Source of the DNA: Graphiopsis chlorocephala
Taxonomy: Eukaryota; Ascomycota; Dothideomycetes; Cladosporiales; Cladosporiaceae
Direction: 5' to 3'
Length of the DNA: 64,000 bases
Assembly (NCBI GenBank): GCA_022828445.1
Contig: JAIZZJ010000012.1
Coordinates: 806,001-870,000, forward strand
Positions 44,824 to 54,383 of this stretch are shown in pieces; the first letter of the stretch is position 1; each line of letters begins with the position of its first letter. The notes under the pieces were generated by a model. The model made no database searches, was not told the DNA's origin, and worked only from the letters and a program-made list of their open reading frames with translations. Both the position numbers and the translations under genes were made by a program.

Positions 44824-46176
44824 CTAAGCAGAAGCAAGAACACCATAAGGAGCAGCCTGCGCAGTCTCAAGGTCAATGTAGCCATACTTCTCCATCTTAG
44901 TATCCTGGCTCAAGCCCTGGAACCACGCGCCCATGTCCTTCTTGAACGCCTCCATGTTCTCCGTCTTGCTGAGGTCAATGGGCTCCTGGTCCTTGCCGAT
45001 CTGGCGGATCTGAGTACCCGCGGCGACATTGGTGATGCCGAAGTCGTCCTCGTCCATTTGCATCTTGATCGCGCCTGAGACGCGGCCGGCGAGGATATCT
45101 TTGCACAGGCGTGGCTCCTGGCACAAGGGGCGTGCGAGGCCGACGCCGTCGACGGTCTTGAGAGCGTTGACCATGGCGCCTGCGGTTTTGAAGCCGCCTG
45201 TTACGTACACCTTCGTCTTGCTGAGGGCAGGAGTAATCGCATCGGCGAACTCCATGAAGAAACCTTCGCGAGCCTTGGTGCTCTCGCGCTTGTGGCCGAA
45301 GCCGAGGGCCTCGTAGGTGCCACCGGAAAGCTCGATGAAATCAAACTTGTTGGTTTCGAGGATGGAGGCCAGCTCCTTGGCTTCCTCAGGCTGGAAGCCC
45401 TTGTCCTGGAACTCAACGGAGTTTATCTTGATGCCGAGGATGAAGTTGGGGCTGGTGCGGCGGCGAACCTCCTGGGCGACTTCGACGATCAGGCGAGAGC
45501 GGTTCTCGAGGCTGCCGCCGTACTTGTCGGTGCGAAGGTTGGTGGACTGCGAGAGGAACTGGGCGAGAAGGTAACCGTGAGCACCATGGAGCTCGATGCC
45601 ATCGTAGCCGGCCTTCTCGAGGTACTCTGCGGCGTGAGCCCAGCCCTCGATGAAGCGGGCGATGTCCTCGGAGGTGGCAGCGCGAGGCTTCGCGAACTTC
45701 ATGCCCATGATCTCCTTGTCGAGGTGGACGTCTGAGGCGGAGATGGGGTTCTTCTGGATACGCTGCTCGACCTGACGGCCGGGGTGGCTGACCTGGCCGA
45801 CGATGAGGTTGCCCTCGACCTTGGCCTGGCGAGCCAATTCCTTGAAAGCCTCGAAGCGCTCGCCCTCGAAGGGGGCGTCAACGGGGATGATGGGGTTGCC
45901 CATGGCCTCCAAGTGGTCGTACTCGAACATAATGTTGCCAGTGAGGTTCAGGCCAATGCCACCCTCACCCCAGCGCTTGTAGACATTCTGTAGGTTCTTG
46001 CTGGGAATACCGCGGGCCTCGAGATTGTTAGGGTCCCAGGACGAGATTCGCTCGGTCATGGCGCCCTTGAGGAACCTGTTGGGAGCATCGCGGTTGGCGA
46101 ACTCGAAGTGCAGAGGCTGACCCAGAGGCGAAGGGTCGACCTTCTCGGACTCGTAACGGGTAGAAGATGCAGACAT
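44824..46176 (-). CDS. Old Yellow Enzyme-type NADH:flavin oxidoreductase
   Basis: An intronless frame; I chose the Met at 46176 (MSASSTRYESEKVDPSPLGQ) because the upstream 41 codons (to 46299) do not look conserved. This gives 450 residues. The FMN-binding TIM barrel is clear: LKGAMTERISSWDPNN, GIGLNLTGNIMFEYDHLE, VGQVSHPGRQ, then the active-site block GYDGIELHGAHGYLLAQFLS with the HxxH substrate-anion ligands, and LRTDKYGGSLENRSRL. KVYVTGGFKTAGAMVNAL and GVGLARPLCQEP form the phosphate-binding end. Members reduce activated C=C bonds with NAD(P)H in detoxification or secondary metabolism. No partner genes for a pathway surround it, so a general stress or detoxification role is more likely. 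Confidence 0.93.
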   Translation of the reverse strand: MSASSTRYESEKVDPSPLGQPLHFEFANRDAPNRFLKGAMTERISSWDPNNLEARGIPSKNLQNVYKRWGEGGIGLNLTGNIMFEYDHLEAMGNPIIPVDAPFEGERFEAFKELARQAKVEGNLIVGQVSHPGRQVEQRIQKNPISASDVHLDKEIMGMKFAKPRAATSEDIARFIEGWAHAAEYLEKAGYDGIELHGAHGYLLAQFLSQSTNLRTDKYGGSLENRSRLIVEVAQEVRRRTSPNFILGIKINSVEFQDKGFQPEEAKELASILETNKFDFIELSGGTYEALGFGHKRESTKAREGFFMEFADAITPALSKTKVYVTGGFKTAGAMVNALKTVDGVGLARPLCQEPRLCKDILAGRVSGAIKMQMDEDDFGITNVAAGTQIRQIGKDQEPIDLSKTENMEAFKKDMGAWFQGLSQDTKMEKYGYIDLETAQAAPYGVLASA

Positions 46177-46821
46177 TGTGGAAGGATTGGTATAGTTTGA
46201 TTGTGATTCAAAATGAGAAGATTGTATTAGAAAAGGCTGAAAGGCATTGGTTTTGTGGAAGACGATTGATGACAAACGCAGTGATATCTGCCCTACCACC
46301 CGCCTCGTGGCATTCCTAGCGAGGCTGCTTAGAAATGCAGGCGAACACTTGTTGTCGGTGAAGGCCCATTGCGGTCTAGAGAGTCCACACCAGCCACATC
46401 ATTCGCCTTCGGCACTTGATGTCATATTTTGTGAATTCGATCTGAAGAAATGCCGGACCCTTGAAAGGAAATGAATATTTATGATGTCAATCGGAGCCGA
46501 GACTCGCGCTGAGTGATCCTCGATCGTGAAAGCAATCGCGCGGAAATCCTGAGAATCCTTCTGAGTAAATTGGAGTCGGCGATAAATTATTGTTATGCAG
46601 ATTGAGAATTTTGAATGCATTGTCACTTATTGCTGAATTATGCATAGATCACTTCCCTTTTGTCTCCTCCAGTGGTGGCACCAAGCGGCCTTCATTCGGC
46701 GTTTGTTAACCACGGGATCGATAGAACATGACGGATCGATGTGCGCACAACGTGTCGTTTTGAGTAATTTGATCAAAAGTACGGGTCCTCTAGATCTCCA
46801 TGGGATCAGCAAAAGATTAAT
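46177..46821. other. Promoter side of the oxidoreductase gene
   Basis: 645 bp without a supported gene, between the oxidoreductase start and the tRNA. A pol III-type T-run for the tRNA (TTTT read on the minus strand) lies just inside, near 46,812. Confidence 0.5.
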
Positions 46822-46893
46822 GCCCTAAGACGGAGTTGAACCGGCGACCTCGTCATTACTAGTGACGCGCTCTACCAACTGAGCTATCAGGGC
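46822..46893 (-). tRNA. tRNA-Thr (anticodon AGT)
   Basis: The 72-nt minus-strand sequence folds as a tRNA: acceptor GCCCTGA with TTAGGGC (one G-U), D-arm GCTC...GAGC, anticodon stem CGTCA/TGACG around loop CTAGTAA giving AGT, T-loop TTCAACT. The A box (TAGCTCAGTTGG) and B box (GGTTCAACTCC) are good. The T stem (GCCGG/CCGTC) has one C-U mismatch. No intron. A TTTT terminator follows. Confidence 0.93.
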
Positions 46894-47248
46894 TGTTCGA
46901 TGTGCGGATCAAAGCATTTGAAAATATGTACTAACACATGTCTCATCACGCGGTACCCAAGATGCTTTTGCCGAGTATTCGACTTCGGCTCCAAAAAGGG
47001 ATCGTGACCTTCTTTCCACAATAATTAGCTATGGCTCCCTTTGTTTCATACCCTTTGTCCTTGCACACCTGCAGTCTAGTCTGACCGAAACCGATCTTCC
47101 ATCGCGCTGTTCGTCCTGAGGTTTACATAAACGAAACACAAAAGAAAATACCATCCAGATATTGACCAACGTATTGCAGAACAATCGACCATTCGCACAA
47201 TGCCCTTGATGCCGCTTCCAAAGGCGGGGAGTTGACCTACTCCAACTA
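46894..47248. other. Intergenic between tRNA-Thr and F-box-like copy 3
   Basis: 355 bp, nothing supported. Confidence 0.4.
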
Positions 47249-48046
47249 TCACTTGGCTACGCGTGCAACGAGGTTGTCTTTGTGCTGAGATTCACGGTAC
47301 GCGAATGTATCGGAAAGCCCGGTGAACCTCACCAGCAGGTTGTAGATCGTCGGCTGGCTGTACCCTACATCCTTCCGCAAATTTCTCAGGACCTCGAACG
47401 CCTCTGTCACTTGCTCGACCGTCATGGTCCCTGCCTGGTCTACGACCCCGGCCAACATGTCGCGATACCTGAAGGACATGTCGAAGTTGTTGACAACCAA
47501 GAACGCGTACCTGTCAGGAACGTTGGAGTAACGCGCATTCCCTTCGCGACATAGCCTCATGAACTGAGCCAGAGCGGTTGCTGAAGCAACAACGTTATGG
47601 TCCAGCTGGAAGCGAAGCGTGAACGAAACCTTTGAAAACCAAGTCAGTCTGCGGTCGCGCATGATCTGGCTACGAGACTTCACCGCTCTAAGGCGATCGC
47701 CGTGCTTAGCGTACTGCAATTCCTCGAAAAGCTTCAATTGCTCGAAATCAAAGTTGTCGACTACGAACTCGTACGTCTGAGAACGAGCATAGTCGTCGTT
47801 AAATCCTGCCTGGAACTCTCCGCGGATCTGGTGACAGGTCATTTCCATCGGATGCTGAACAATCGCGGAGAGCGCCTGGTCGCGGATGTCACCATCAAAC
47901 AGGAACTGCTTGGCTGCTTGAGCAACTTCGCGACCTAGGATGATGGGCTTTCGGGAAGTGTCGTCGGCGACAAGTCCGTAGATGTTGTTTTTCAGCTCGC
48001 TAGGAATGCTTTGCAAGCTGGCTTGGGTGGTCCCCATCGACGCCAT
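47249..48046 (-). CDS. F-box-like family protein, copy 3 (intact)
   Basis: I start at the Met at 48046 (MASMGTTQASLQSIPSELKN) because the neighbouring copies all begin right after the same AACACN leader; an upstream Met at 48202 would add 52 unconserved residues. This gives 265 residues, no intron. The F-box-like/2EXR-like helix (SIPSELKNNIYGLVAD) comes first, then a QHPMEMTCHQIRGEFQAGF helix, FVVDNFDFEQLKLFEELQ, FTLRFQLDHNVVASATALAQ and a C-terminal helical part. The family order (xPxEL, CxQxRxEF, VVxNxDxEQL, LRFQLDD) is shared with the copies at 38858 and 48666. F-box-like proteins recruit substrates to SCF ubiquitin ligases, but Skp1 binding is not shown here. Function unknown. Confidence 0.75.
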   Translation of the reverse strand: MASMGTTQASLQSIPSELKNNIYGLVADDTSRKPIILGREVAQAAKQFLFDGDIRDQALSAIVQHPMEMTCHQIRGEFQAGFNDDYARSQTYEFVVDNFDFEQLKLFEELQYAKHGDRLRAVKSRSQIMRDRRLTWFSKVSFTLRFQLDHNVVASATALAQFMRLCREGNARYSNVPDRYAFLVVNNFDMSFRYRDMLAGVVDQAGTMTVEQVTEAFEVLRNLRKDVGYSQPTIYNLLVRFTGLSDTFAYRESQHKDNLVARVAK

Positions 48047-48665
48047 GGTGTTTAGTGCTTGGGGTTGTTCGATCAATGTGCAAATTTGTTCGGGAAGTAA
48101 TGTTGCGGTGGGAAGTCCTTGATCGTGGACTACCCACGGGTTTTTATCAGGCATGATGAATACCCCCAAGCAGAGAGAGTTCATTGTCAGGTGTCGGTAC
48201 ACCGCTTGTTTTCACCATTCCCTAAAGGCATCCATCGCGTATCCGTACCCGTGAATACCTTGGTGATGTGCGTCTATCAGCCTTTACTGGCTGATACAAA
48301 GGCTTAGAGCAACCGCTAAGCTCCAGATGATGGATGGGTTGGCAACAGGCAGGTCCTCGACTAACGAAGCCATAGTGATACGTGAGCCAATCAGCGCGGC
48401 CCGTCAACCTTTCCAGCTGCGACTACTGGTCACTGCGACCATCAGGCGGAAACTTAGGCATCACTTGTCGCATGCAGGGACAATTCTTGCATATGAGAAC
48501 AGACGCGGTCCCCGGGTCGCAGCTTCCTAACTTGACTTGCCTCAAGCCAGAATTTCTCCTAGTCTGCGACATCACCATTTGATCAACCTCACTGCGTCAT
48601 CTTCACACTATACAATCTGCGCCACAACTGCTCCGTCGCCTACTCTTAAAACTAACGCCAACACG
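48047..48665. promoter_or_regulatory. Divergent promoter between F-box-like copies 3 and 4
   Basis: 619 bp between start codons of two head-to-head paralogues. Small frames here have no motif. It probably drives both genes. Confidence 0.4.
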
Positions 48666-49379
48666 ATGGCCAGCAATACGGCAGCATCGCCAACGCTCAC
48701 AGGCATTCCCTTGGAATTGAAGCACCAGATATTCGGGCACCTCATCACCACCAGCGAAATTTCCGGTCGCATGTTCCTCAAGAAGCACAAGGAAGAATAC
48801 AGCGGCGACCTTTTGCTCCAGTTCATATCCGCCACCGCGATTTCAAACTCTCTCAGCATCACATGTCACCAGCTGCGTGCTGAGTTCAGCCTCTTTCATG
48901 CCACGACCGTCAAGGCACGCCACATCTTCGTCGTCAACAATCTCGACCCAGAACAGCTCTTACTCTTCCGCACCTTTCTCGCGACATATCGTCTATCCCA
49001 CCAACACTCCGACTCGACCATCCCGCGGCATCTCTTCCAAAACGTGACGCTCTGCCTGCAGCTAGATGACGGTATCCGTCAGTCTGTTGCGGCATACCAC
49101 AAGACGTTGGTGCGCTACAACGGTCATGGCATCGTCCCGGAGGCTTTCGACAGTTTCCCAGAGATCGTAGTGCGACCTGAATTCAGTTGCTATGGCTGCG
49201 TGAAATTTACTGGTCCCAGCAAACGTCTGACAGGAGACTCAGAAACGCAGGCTAACTTTGCGGCAATTGAACTCCGCTCCATTTACCATGGTTACTTATG
49301 CCGCGGTCCAGACCGGATCGCTGTAAGGTCTATATTGGAAGCCTTGGCCGCCTTGTCAGGCCGGTCTGTATGGGAGTGA
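48666..49379 (+). CDS. F-box-like family protein, copy 4 (intact)
   Basis: Start at 48666 (ATGGCCAGC, preceded by AACACG), by analogy with copy 3; 237 residues, no intron. MASNTAASPTLTGIPLELKH leads into the F-box-like helix (QIFGHLITT), then SLSITCHQLRAEFSLFHATT, IFVVNNLDPEQLLLFRTFLA, VTLCLQLDDGIRQSVAAYHK and a C-terminal end with LEALAALSGRSVWE. This is the same block order as copies 2, 3 and 5. It is head-to-head with copy 3, which suggests a local inverted duplication. Sequence divergence is high, with only the motif blocks kept, so the duplication is old or the proteins evolve fast. Confidence 0.75.
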   Translation: MASNTAASPTLTGIPLELKHQIFGHLITTSEISGRMFLKKHKEEYSGDLLLQFISATAISNSLSITCHQLRAEFSLFHATTVKARHIFVVNNLDPEQLLLFRTFLATYRLSHQHSDSTIPRHLFQNVTLCLQLDDGIRQSVAAYHKTLVRYNGHGIVPEAFDSFPEIVVRPEFSCYGCVKFTGPSKRLTGDSETQANFAAIELRSIYHGYLCRGPDRIAVRSILEALAALSGRSVWE

Positions 49380-49598
49380 TGGCCCTTACAATGTTGCCAC
49401 ACGTTCCAAATTGTTTCAGCAAAGGCGCGATTCTGGCTCAAGACAGCATTTCCTTCGCGCAATTACTCATCGCCACCTCGAACATCTCAAGGCTTGCCAC
49501 TTAGCGAATGTGAAGGAAATACAACAGATCGCGAAGTTCAAAAGCTCACAGGGCTATCAAAGCAACGATGGAACAGATTGACAATTTGAAAACTCACA

Positions 49599-50281
49599 TT
49601 AGTTAGCCTGTTCAGGGGAATTGTGCTCTGACAATACGCACAAGGCCTGGTTGGAGACATGACACAAATCCTCTTCAATTGAACATTTCCATAAGTCTAC
49701 TCGTGTTCCCTCAGCGGCTTCCACTAAAGCCCTGACTGCAGCCGTTAAGTTTGCTTTAAAGCTGATGTCTCGGGTCTCTCTGAACTTCTCATTTTTTTGA
49801 GCTTTCTGTTCCTCTGCGAGCTGAACTCTGACCTCGGCCTCCATATCACCGCTTATCACTTTCCTCAGCTTTGCCCTAGCCTCTGAGCAGTCAACATTGC
49901 CCTGTCCAAAATCATCTCTCGTGTCCGCATCTGACAAGCCTTTTTTCAGCACTCTCGCTCAGCTCGTGATGCTCGCCCTCGGAGTTCTGCCGTTGGCTTT
50001 CCGCCTGCAGCTCGGACTCAGCATGCACTTTCGGCACCTGACCCACTGCGCTAGCCTTCCAGTCCTTCTTATATTTGTCTCTCGAGTTCCGCCTCGGCCT
50101 CATCTTTCAACTCGTTCATGATTTCTGCCCTCAGCTCGGCCTTCAATTCTTCCCTCAACCTTGCTTTTATCTCGCTTTCCAGTCTCTGCTTTAGCGCTTC
50201 GCGGGCTTTTTGCTTGCGAGTCACTTTCATGGGCCGGAAGTGGTTGTTGTGTGATTCCTCCAACTTCTCAAAAATTATCAC
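49599..50281 (-). pseudogene. Frame-broken charged coiled-coil tail behind copy 5
   Basis: Directly downstream of copy 5 on the minus strand, three frames in turn give Lys/Glu/Arg-rich helical sequence. These are KQKAREALKQRLESEIKARL plus REELKAELRAEIMNELK (to 50069), AESELQAESQRQNSEGEHHE in a second frame, and then KLRKVISGDMEAEVRVQLAE and LVEAAEGTRVDLWKCSIEED to 49599. The composition suggests one former coiled-coil extension broken by several frameshifts. It may have been the C-terminal tail of copy 5 or a separate gene. Confidence 0.4.
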
Positions 50282-50848
50282 GAGTATGTATGCACTTGGC
50301 TAATCCTTTCTGTGCCCCGTTGAGTCCCGAACCGAGTCGCATGAACGGCGTTGGTAGGCTACCTAGCTTCTCCATGTCCAAGCGGAGCTTTTCCAGAGAA
50401 GTCATCAAGTCGTTGTTAAAGTGGAAGTGGACTAATGGTCGGTCCACTCTAGCACTGGCTCGGATGTGTGGAAGAACAGAGGGCACCTGCTCGAGGAGGC
50501 GAGCAAGGCTGTTGAGTCGGCCAATATCGTAGTTTTCCAACTCCAGACAGTAGTGGGGAACACCGGTGGTCATAACTGTGCGGCGGTGGATGGATCGAAT
50601 TCTTGGCGCAATCGACGACAGGTTTGACTGAGCTGGTGCTTGGCGACGGTGTCCCAGAGCCTGTCGTCGGCATCGGCTCGACCAAAACCGATCTTGCGGC
50701 CGATAAGCTTGAATTCATCGATGCCCAGTGCGACCATATGGTAGATGTTGTTTCTCAGCTCAGCGGGTAGGCCAAGGAGTGAGGCTTCTTGCGGTGGCTC
50801 AATAGCCTGTGCTGCCGGAACTTTCTTTGAACGAGGCATGGGCCGCAT
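50268..50848 (-). pseudogene. F-box-like family, copy 5, frameshifted
   Basis: Start at 50848 after the family leader AACACC (MRPMPRSKKVPAAQ). The first frame gives the F-box-like helix LLGLPAELRNNIYHMVALGI and HQLSQTCRRLRQEFDPS, then a TGA at about 50570. The continuing family block lies in another frame straight afterwards: HYCLELENYDIGRLNSLARL (the counterpart of VVNNFDLEQLQ) and RPLVHFHFNNDLMTSLEKL. No intron-length GT-AG segment explains the switch, so a single-base indel near 50,580 is the simplest reading. A second shift follows at about 50,280 into the coiled-coil stretch. The gene is probably dead. Confidence 0.6.
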
Positions 50849-52254
50849 GGTGTTCGCGCGAAGATGGTACAACCAAGCAACGAAGGATGTATGTTGAAAT
50901 TGTTGTTGGAATATTAAAATTCTGGTACTGAATTAGTGGCGGCGGGATGTCGTCGAAGCATCGTCGGTATTGGAGCAGTGAGTCAAGTGGAGGTGTTGAA
51001 GGTGAGTGTCGCGCGGTGTTTGTGGTGGCAGTGAGAACAAGGTGCTAGTTTTGTAGAGCGAAGATGCGGATACGGGAGGGAGGTATCAAGATACTAGGGC
51101 CGCAGCTTGTACTTTCACTGCTGCATGGGCCGTCTGGCATCGTGGTCCCTCAACTTGTGAGCATGCCATTAGCTTACCTAAAGCAGAAGGGAGATGTAGT
51201 GGTAGTGAATCGAACTTACGGTGGGACGCTGTCAGAGACAGACTGACGCTAACCGACGGTGTGCAGGTACCATCATTCACAAGAATCTATGGAACACGCA
51301 GAGACATATCAAATCCCATCCACTGTCACCGTCATCTGCAAGCATTAGATCACCCATGCTTGTCATCCAGATTTAAAAACGACTTTCAGAACTGCAAAGC
51401 TTGCATCTCCCGAATATCGTGTGGACCTTGATGCGATGTATCTCCCGCTTTGCAGCCTGGAAGCCGGCGTTCGGTTTTTTGTGGTGGTTCCAGAGCATTC
51501 TGGCCACTTCCTTGTCAGGACTGGAAGACCGCCTGGTTTTTGACCCGTGGTTAACGTGGGAGTTCTCAGAGCGCCCATGGCCTTCTCTACACACCATGAC
51601 TCCGTTCACTTGTCCATGCACTCGCCTGACTTCGGCTCCCTGCTCGTGTGAGATCGTAGTAGCTTTCTCGGCGGCAGCAGTGACTTGCTGTGAAGACTCA
51701 GGGTCACGCTCCAGCTTCAGTGGTCACTTCCATGAGGTAGCGCGCCTTTGAGGTCGCGTAACTGCTTCCGAGCCTCCCTAGAGTCGGAGCGGGTACTGTG
51801 TTGCACAACACATCGTGAACGTGCTTCTCTGTCCATTCTCAACAGCAAAGCTGGAAACATTCAAGAGGAATTATACAAGACGGCAGCACCCTAAAACTAT
51901 GTCGAGATGATAATGCACGTGACCCGCGTGTCGCCGTTCGTATAGATGCTTCTTCGGCAAAGACTACCAGCATCAGCGCATGATCCAGAACATTCTCGTA
52001 CCGGGTGTCCGTGGTTCCCATTGTCGCCATGAGAGATGACCGTATTTCGTGGCCTGCTTTGCCTTTGCTGGCTTCCTGTCACCAGTGATAGGTGAGGTTG
52101 ATTGACTTGCCGCCAAGCCTCGGGGTAAAATTCCGCCAAAGAAGAAGAGCTCCAGCAAAAAGTTCAAACGACGAGCTCCTGCCAGTCGCAAAGCCGAGTC
52201 CGTCTAGTCCCAACTACCCAACACATCGCACATTTCACATACACAACCGCAGCA
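50849..52254. other. Intergenic, with a possible decayed frame
   Basis: About 1.4 kb. The minus strand at 51373-51700 reads natural-looking charged sequence (SSQQVTAAAEKATTISHEQG, EVARMLWNHHKKPNAGFQAA) behind stops and shifts. At 52030 (-) a frame starts MATMGTTDTRYENVLDH, similar to the MASMGTT start of copy 3. Both are too weak to call genes. Confidence 0.35.
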
Positions 52255-52965
52255 ATGGCCAAGACCGAGAACGATATCCGCGAGAAGAAGGAGAAGAAGG
52301 ACAAGAAGCGCAAGGCCGACGAGGACGTCGAGGATGTCTCCGCAAAGAAGGACAAGAAGAAGAAGCGCAAGTCTATCGACGCAGACGGCGACGCTGTTAT
52401 GGACGCTGCCGTTGAGGTGAAGGAGGATGCCGACGAGGAGAAGGCCGTTGTCACAGTGCCTGTTGGCGCTCTCGTTCCCTTCGCAAACCCGCTCGCGGAC
52501 GAGAAGCAGCAGAAGAAGGTCCTCAAGGCCGTCAAGAAGTGTATGCGACAACAATGATCCTGGAATTGGGAGAGTCTATCACTAACATCTACAACAGCTG
52601 CGAAGAACAAGGCCCTCAAGCGTGGTGTCAAGGAGTGCGTCAAGGCCATTCGCAAGTCCCCCGCTGGCATCCCCGGCGCAGTCGACTCTCCCTCCGGTAT
52701 CGTCGTTCTCGCTGCCGACATCTCCCCCATGGACGTTATCAGCCACATTCCCGTACTCTGCGAGGACCACAACATTCCTTACCTCTACGTTCCCAGCCGC
52801 GCCGAGCTCGGTGCCGCAGGCAGCACTAAGAGGCCCACTAGTGTCGTTATGATCACACCCAAGCAGGGCAAGGGCGCCGAGAAGGAGTCCGAGGAGGAGT
52901 GGAAGGAGACCTACGCCGAGCTCAACAAGCTCGCCGTCAAGATGGGTCAGACCGTCAAGGTGTAA
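52255..52965 (+). CDS. NHP2: H/ACA snoRNP protein NHP2
   Basis: Two exons, 52255-52540 and 52598-52965 (intron GTATGC...CAACAG, 57 bp, with an ACTAAC branch word), giving 217 residues. A lysine-rich N-terminus (KEKKDKKRKADEDVEDVSAK) precedes the L7Ae-type RNA-binding domain: KKSAKNKALKRGVKECVKAI, RKSPAGIPGAVDSPSGIVVL, AADISPMDVISHIPVLCEDH and IPYLYVPSRAELGAAGSTKR. NHP2 is a core protein of box H/ACA snoRNPs that guide pseudouridylation of rRNA. The fungal protein here is longer than yeast NHP2 because of the basic extension. Boundaries and frame are consistent. Confidence 0.96.
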
Positions 52966-53446
52966 AGCTTGCTACGACTTGCTTTGCATGAGGGCGCTCT
53001 GGTTTCTTCTGACTGGTTGGATTGGAAGATCGGGAACGGGAGTCTGGCGTTTCATCAGCGATGACAGAGGGTTCATTGTGTTTTTTCTAAGACAGGGTGT
53101 ACGAAATATGTGTACAGTGCACGCTCACAATCAAAGCCATCTATTTTCAGACAGACATTTCACTGTGTCAGGACGCGGCCAGGGAGCTGTGTGTCTCACT
53201 TTGGTTCATGCTGACGAACGGAGTCTTTGAGTATATTCAAGCCACTAATATGTCGACAACACAGAGTATAGATGTCTTGCAATTCAAGCGACTAACACTT
53301 TGAGACAGCAGCTGCACAGCGAGCACTCTGAGACCTTACAACTCGCCAGGCAAGCAGCCATGCTGTGCACAAAAATCGCAAGTGCCGGCTCAGGAACTAC
53401 TGATCTCCTCTCTCATCACCATCTTAACAGCAATACGACGGCGACG
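52966..53446. other. Intergenic between NHP2 and chromodomain-like gene
   Basis: 481 bp; NHP2 3' flank and leader of the next gene. An in-frame upstream Met at 53300 exists but the 49 codons look like leader. Confidence 0.5.
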
Positions 53447-54031
53447 ATGGCCAGGGTCAAACCTACCGCAACCAACGCAAACGCCATGCCTCGCAAGGGA
53501 CATGCAGCCCCACCAAAAGCCGCCAGTATTCGCCATGCCAACGGTCAAACCCCGGTTAAGAAGGCTGGCAAAAAAGGCACTCAGCAGCAGTCCATCCCAT
53601 CCAATTCAGTCGCCGGAGGCCGCGTCAAGAAAGGCCAGGCCAAGACGATAAGCAAAGCAAACGGACAGACCCCGAGGAAGCCATCCAGCGTTCATCCTGA
53701 CAACTGGGATTTTGACCCTGACCAGGAGTACAGAATCATTGGCATCATGGCTGAGAAGAAGAAGGAGTTCAAGATCAAGTGGGCTGGCAAGGACAGTGCT
53801 GGTAACGACTTTGTGAACACATGGGTCCCGAGGAGCTTTGCGAACAAGCTCGCCAAGCTCGACTGGGCTTTGAGAGAGGAGCAGAACAGGAGGAATTCGT
53901 TCAACTATTCTGACAGCGAGGAGGAGGGTGGACGTGGGAAGCGGAAGAAGACTAAGACGACGACGGCGACGGCGAAGACGGCGAAGAAGAGCACGAAGGC
54001 TGGTGTTGCCAAGACAAAAGGAAAGAAGTGA
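53447..54031 (+). CDS. Chromodomain-like small basic protein
   Basis: I start at 53447 (ATGGCCAGG; MARVKPTATNANAMPRKG), giving 194 residues. The N-terminal 80 are basic and disordered with two copies of an NGQTPxK motif (HANGQTPVKKAGKK; KANGQTPRKPSS). Residues about 85-145 resemble a chromodomain: DQEYRIIGIMAEKKKEFKIK, then WAGKDSAGNDFVNTWVPRSF and ANKLAKLDWALREEQ. The C-terminus is a Lys/Thr/Ala tail (GRGKRKKTKTTTATAKTAKK) of the kind that binds DNA. A chromatin role is inferred. Only part of the aromatic cage pattern is visible, so methyl-lysine binding is uncertain. Confidence 0.7.
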   Translation: MARVKPTATNANAMPRKGHAAPPKAASIRHANGQTPVKKAGKKGTQQQSIPSNSVAGGRVKKGQAKTISKANGQTPRKPSSVHPDNWDFDPDQEYRIIGIMAEKKKEFKIKWAGKDSAGNDFVNTWVPRSFANKLAKLDWALREEQNRRNSFNYSDSEEEGGRGKRKKTKTTTATAKTAKKSTKAGVAKTKGKK

Positions 54032-54383
54032 GAATGACTGATCTGGCAGCTAAGAAAACTTATCTGAAGATCAGAGAGCTGGTGCGCAAGGTGACTAGAG
54101 TTACGTTTCGGATCTTTGGGCCATCTGAAGTTCTGAGTTGTAACACAGAATGCATGTTTTTGTAGTTCATCGCCATTTGATCAAAAATTGAAAGTAATCG
54201 CCTTACGCCGCTTTATGTTGACAATGTGTGTCTGAGCAAACATAAGCTACAGGCTTTTAGGTCATACGGTCTTGCTGCTTTGTCCTGTAATGCAGCCAAT
54301 GAATGATACAACAATTGTAAAGAGACCTTTTATAAAAAATTGGCAGTAAACACGAAATCTATCAAATCTCCATAGAATCTCGC
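54032..54383. other. Intergenic, AT-rich
   Basis: 352 bp of AT-rich 3' flank. Nothing supported. Confidence 0.4.

Noticed and set aside
46177..46299. 41-residue N-terminal extension of the oxidoreductase
   Set aside because: Family proteins start near MSASSTRYESEKV; the extension is not like a targeting signal.
48047..48202. N-terminal extension of copy 3 starting at 48202
   Set aside because: The 52 extra residues have no counterpart in the paralogues, whose starts align with the Met at 48046.
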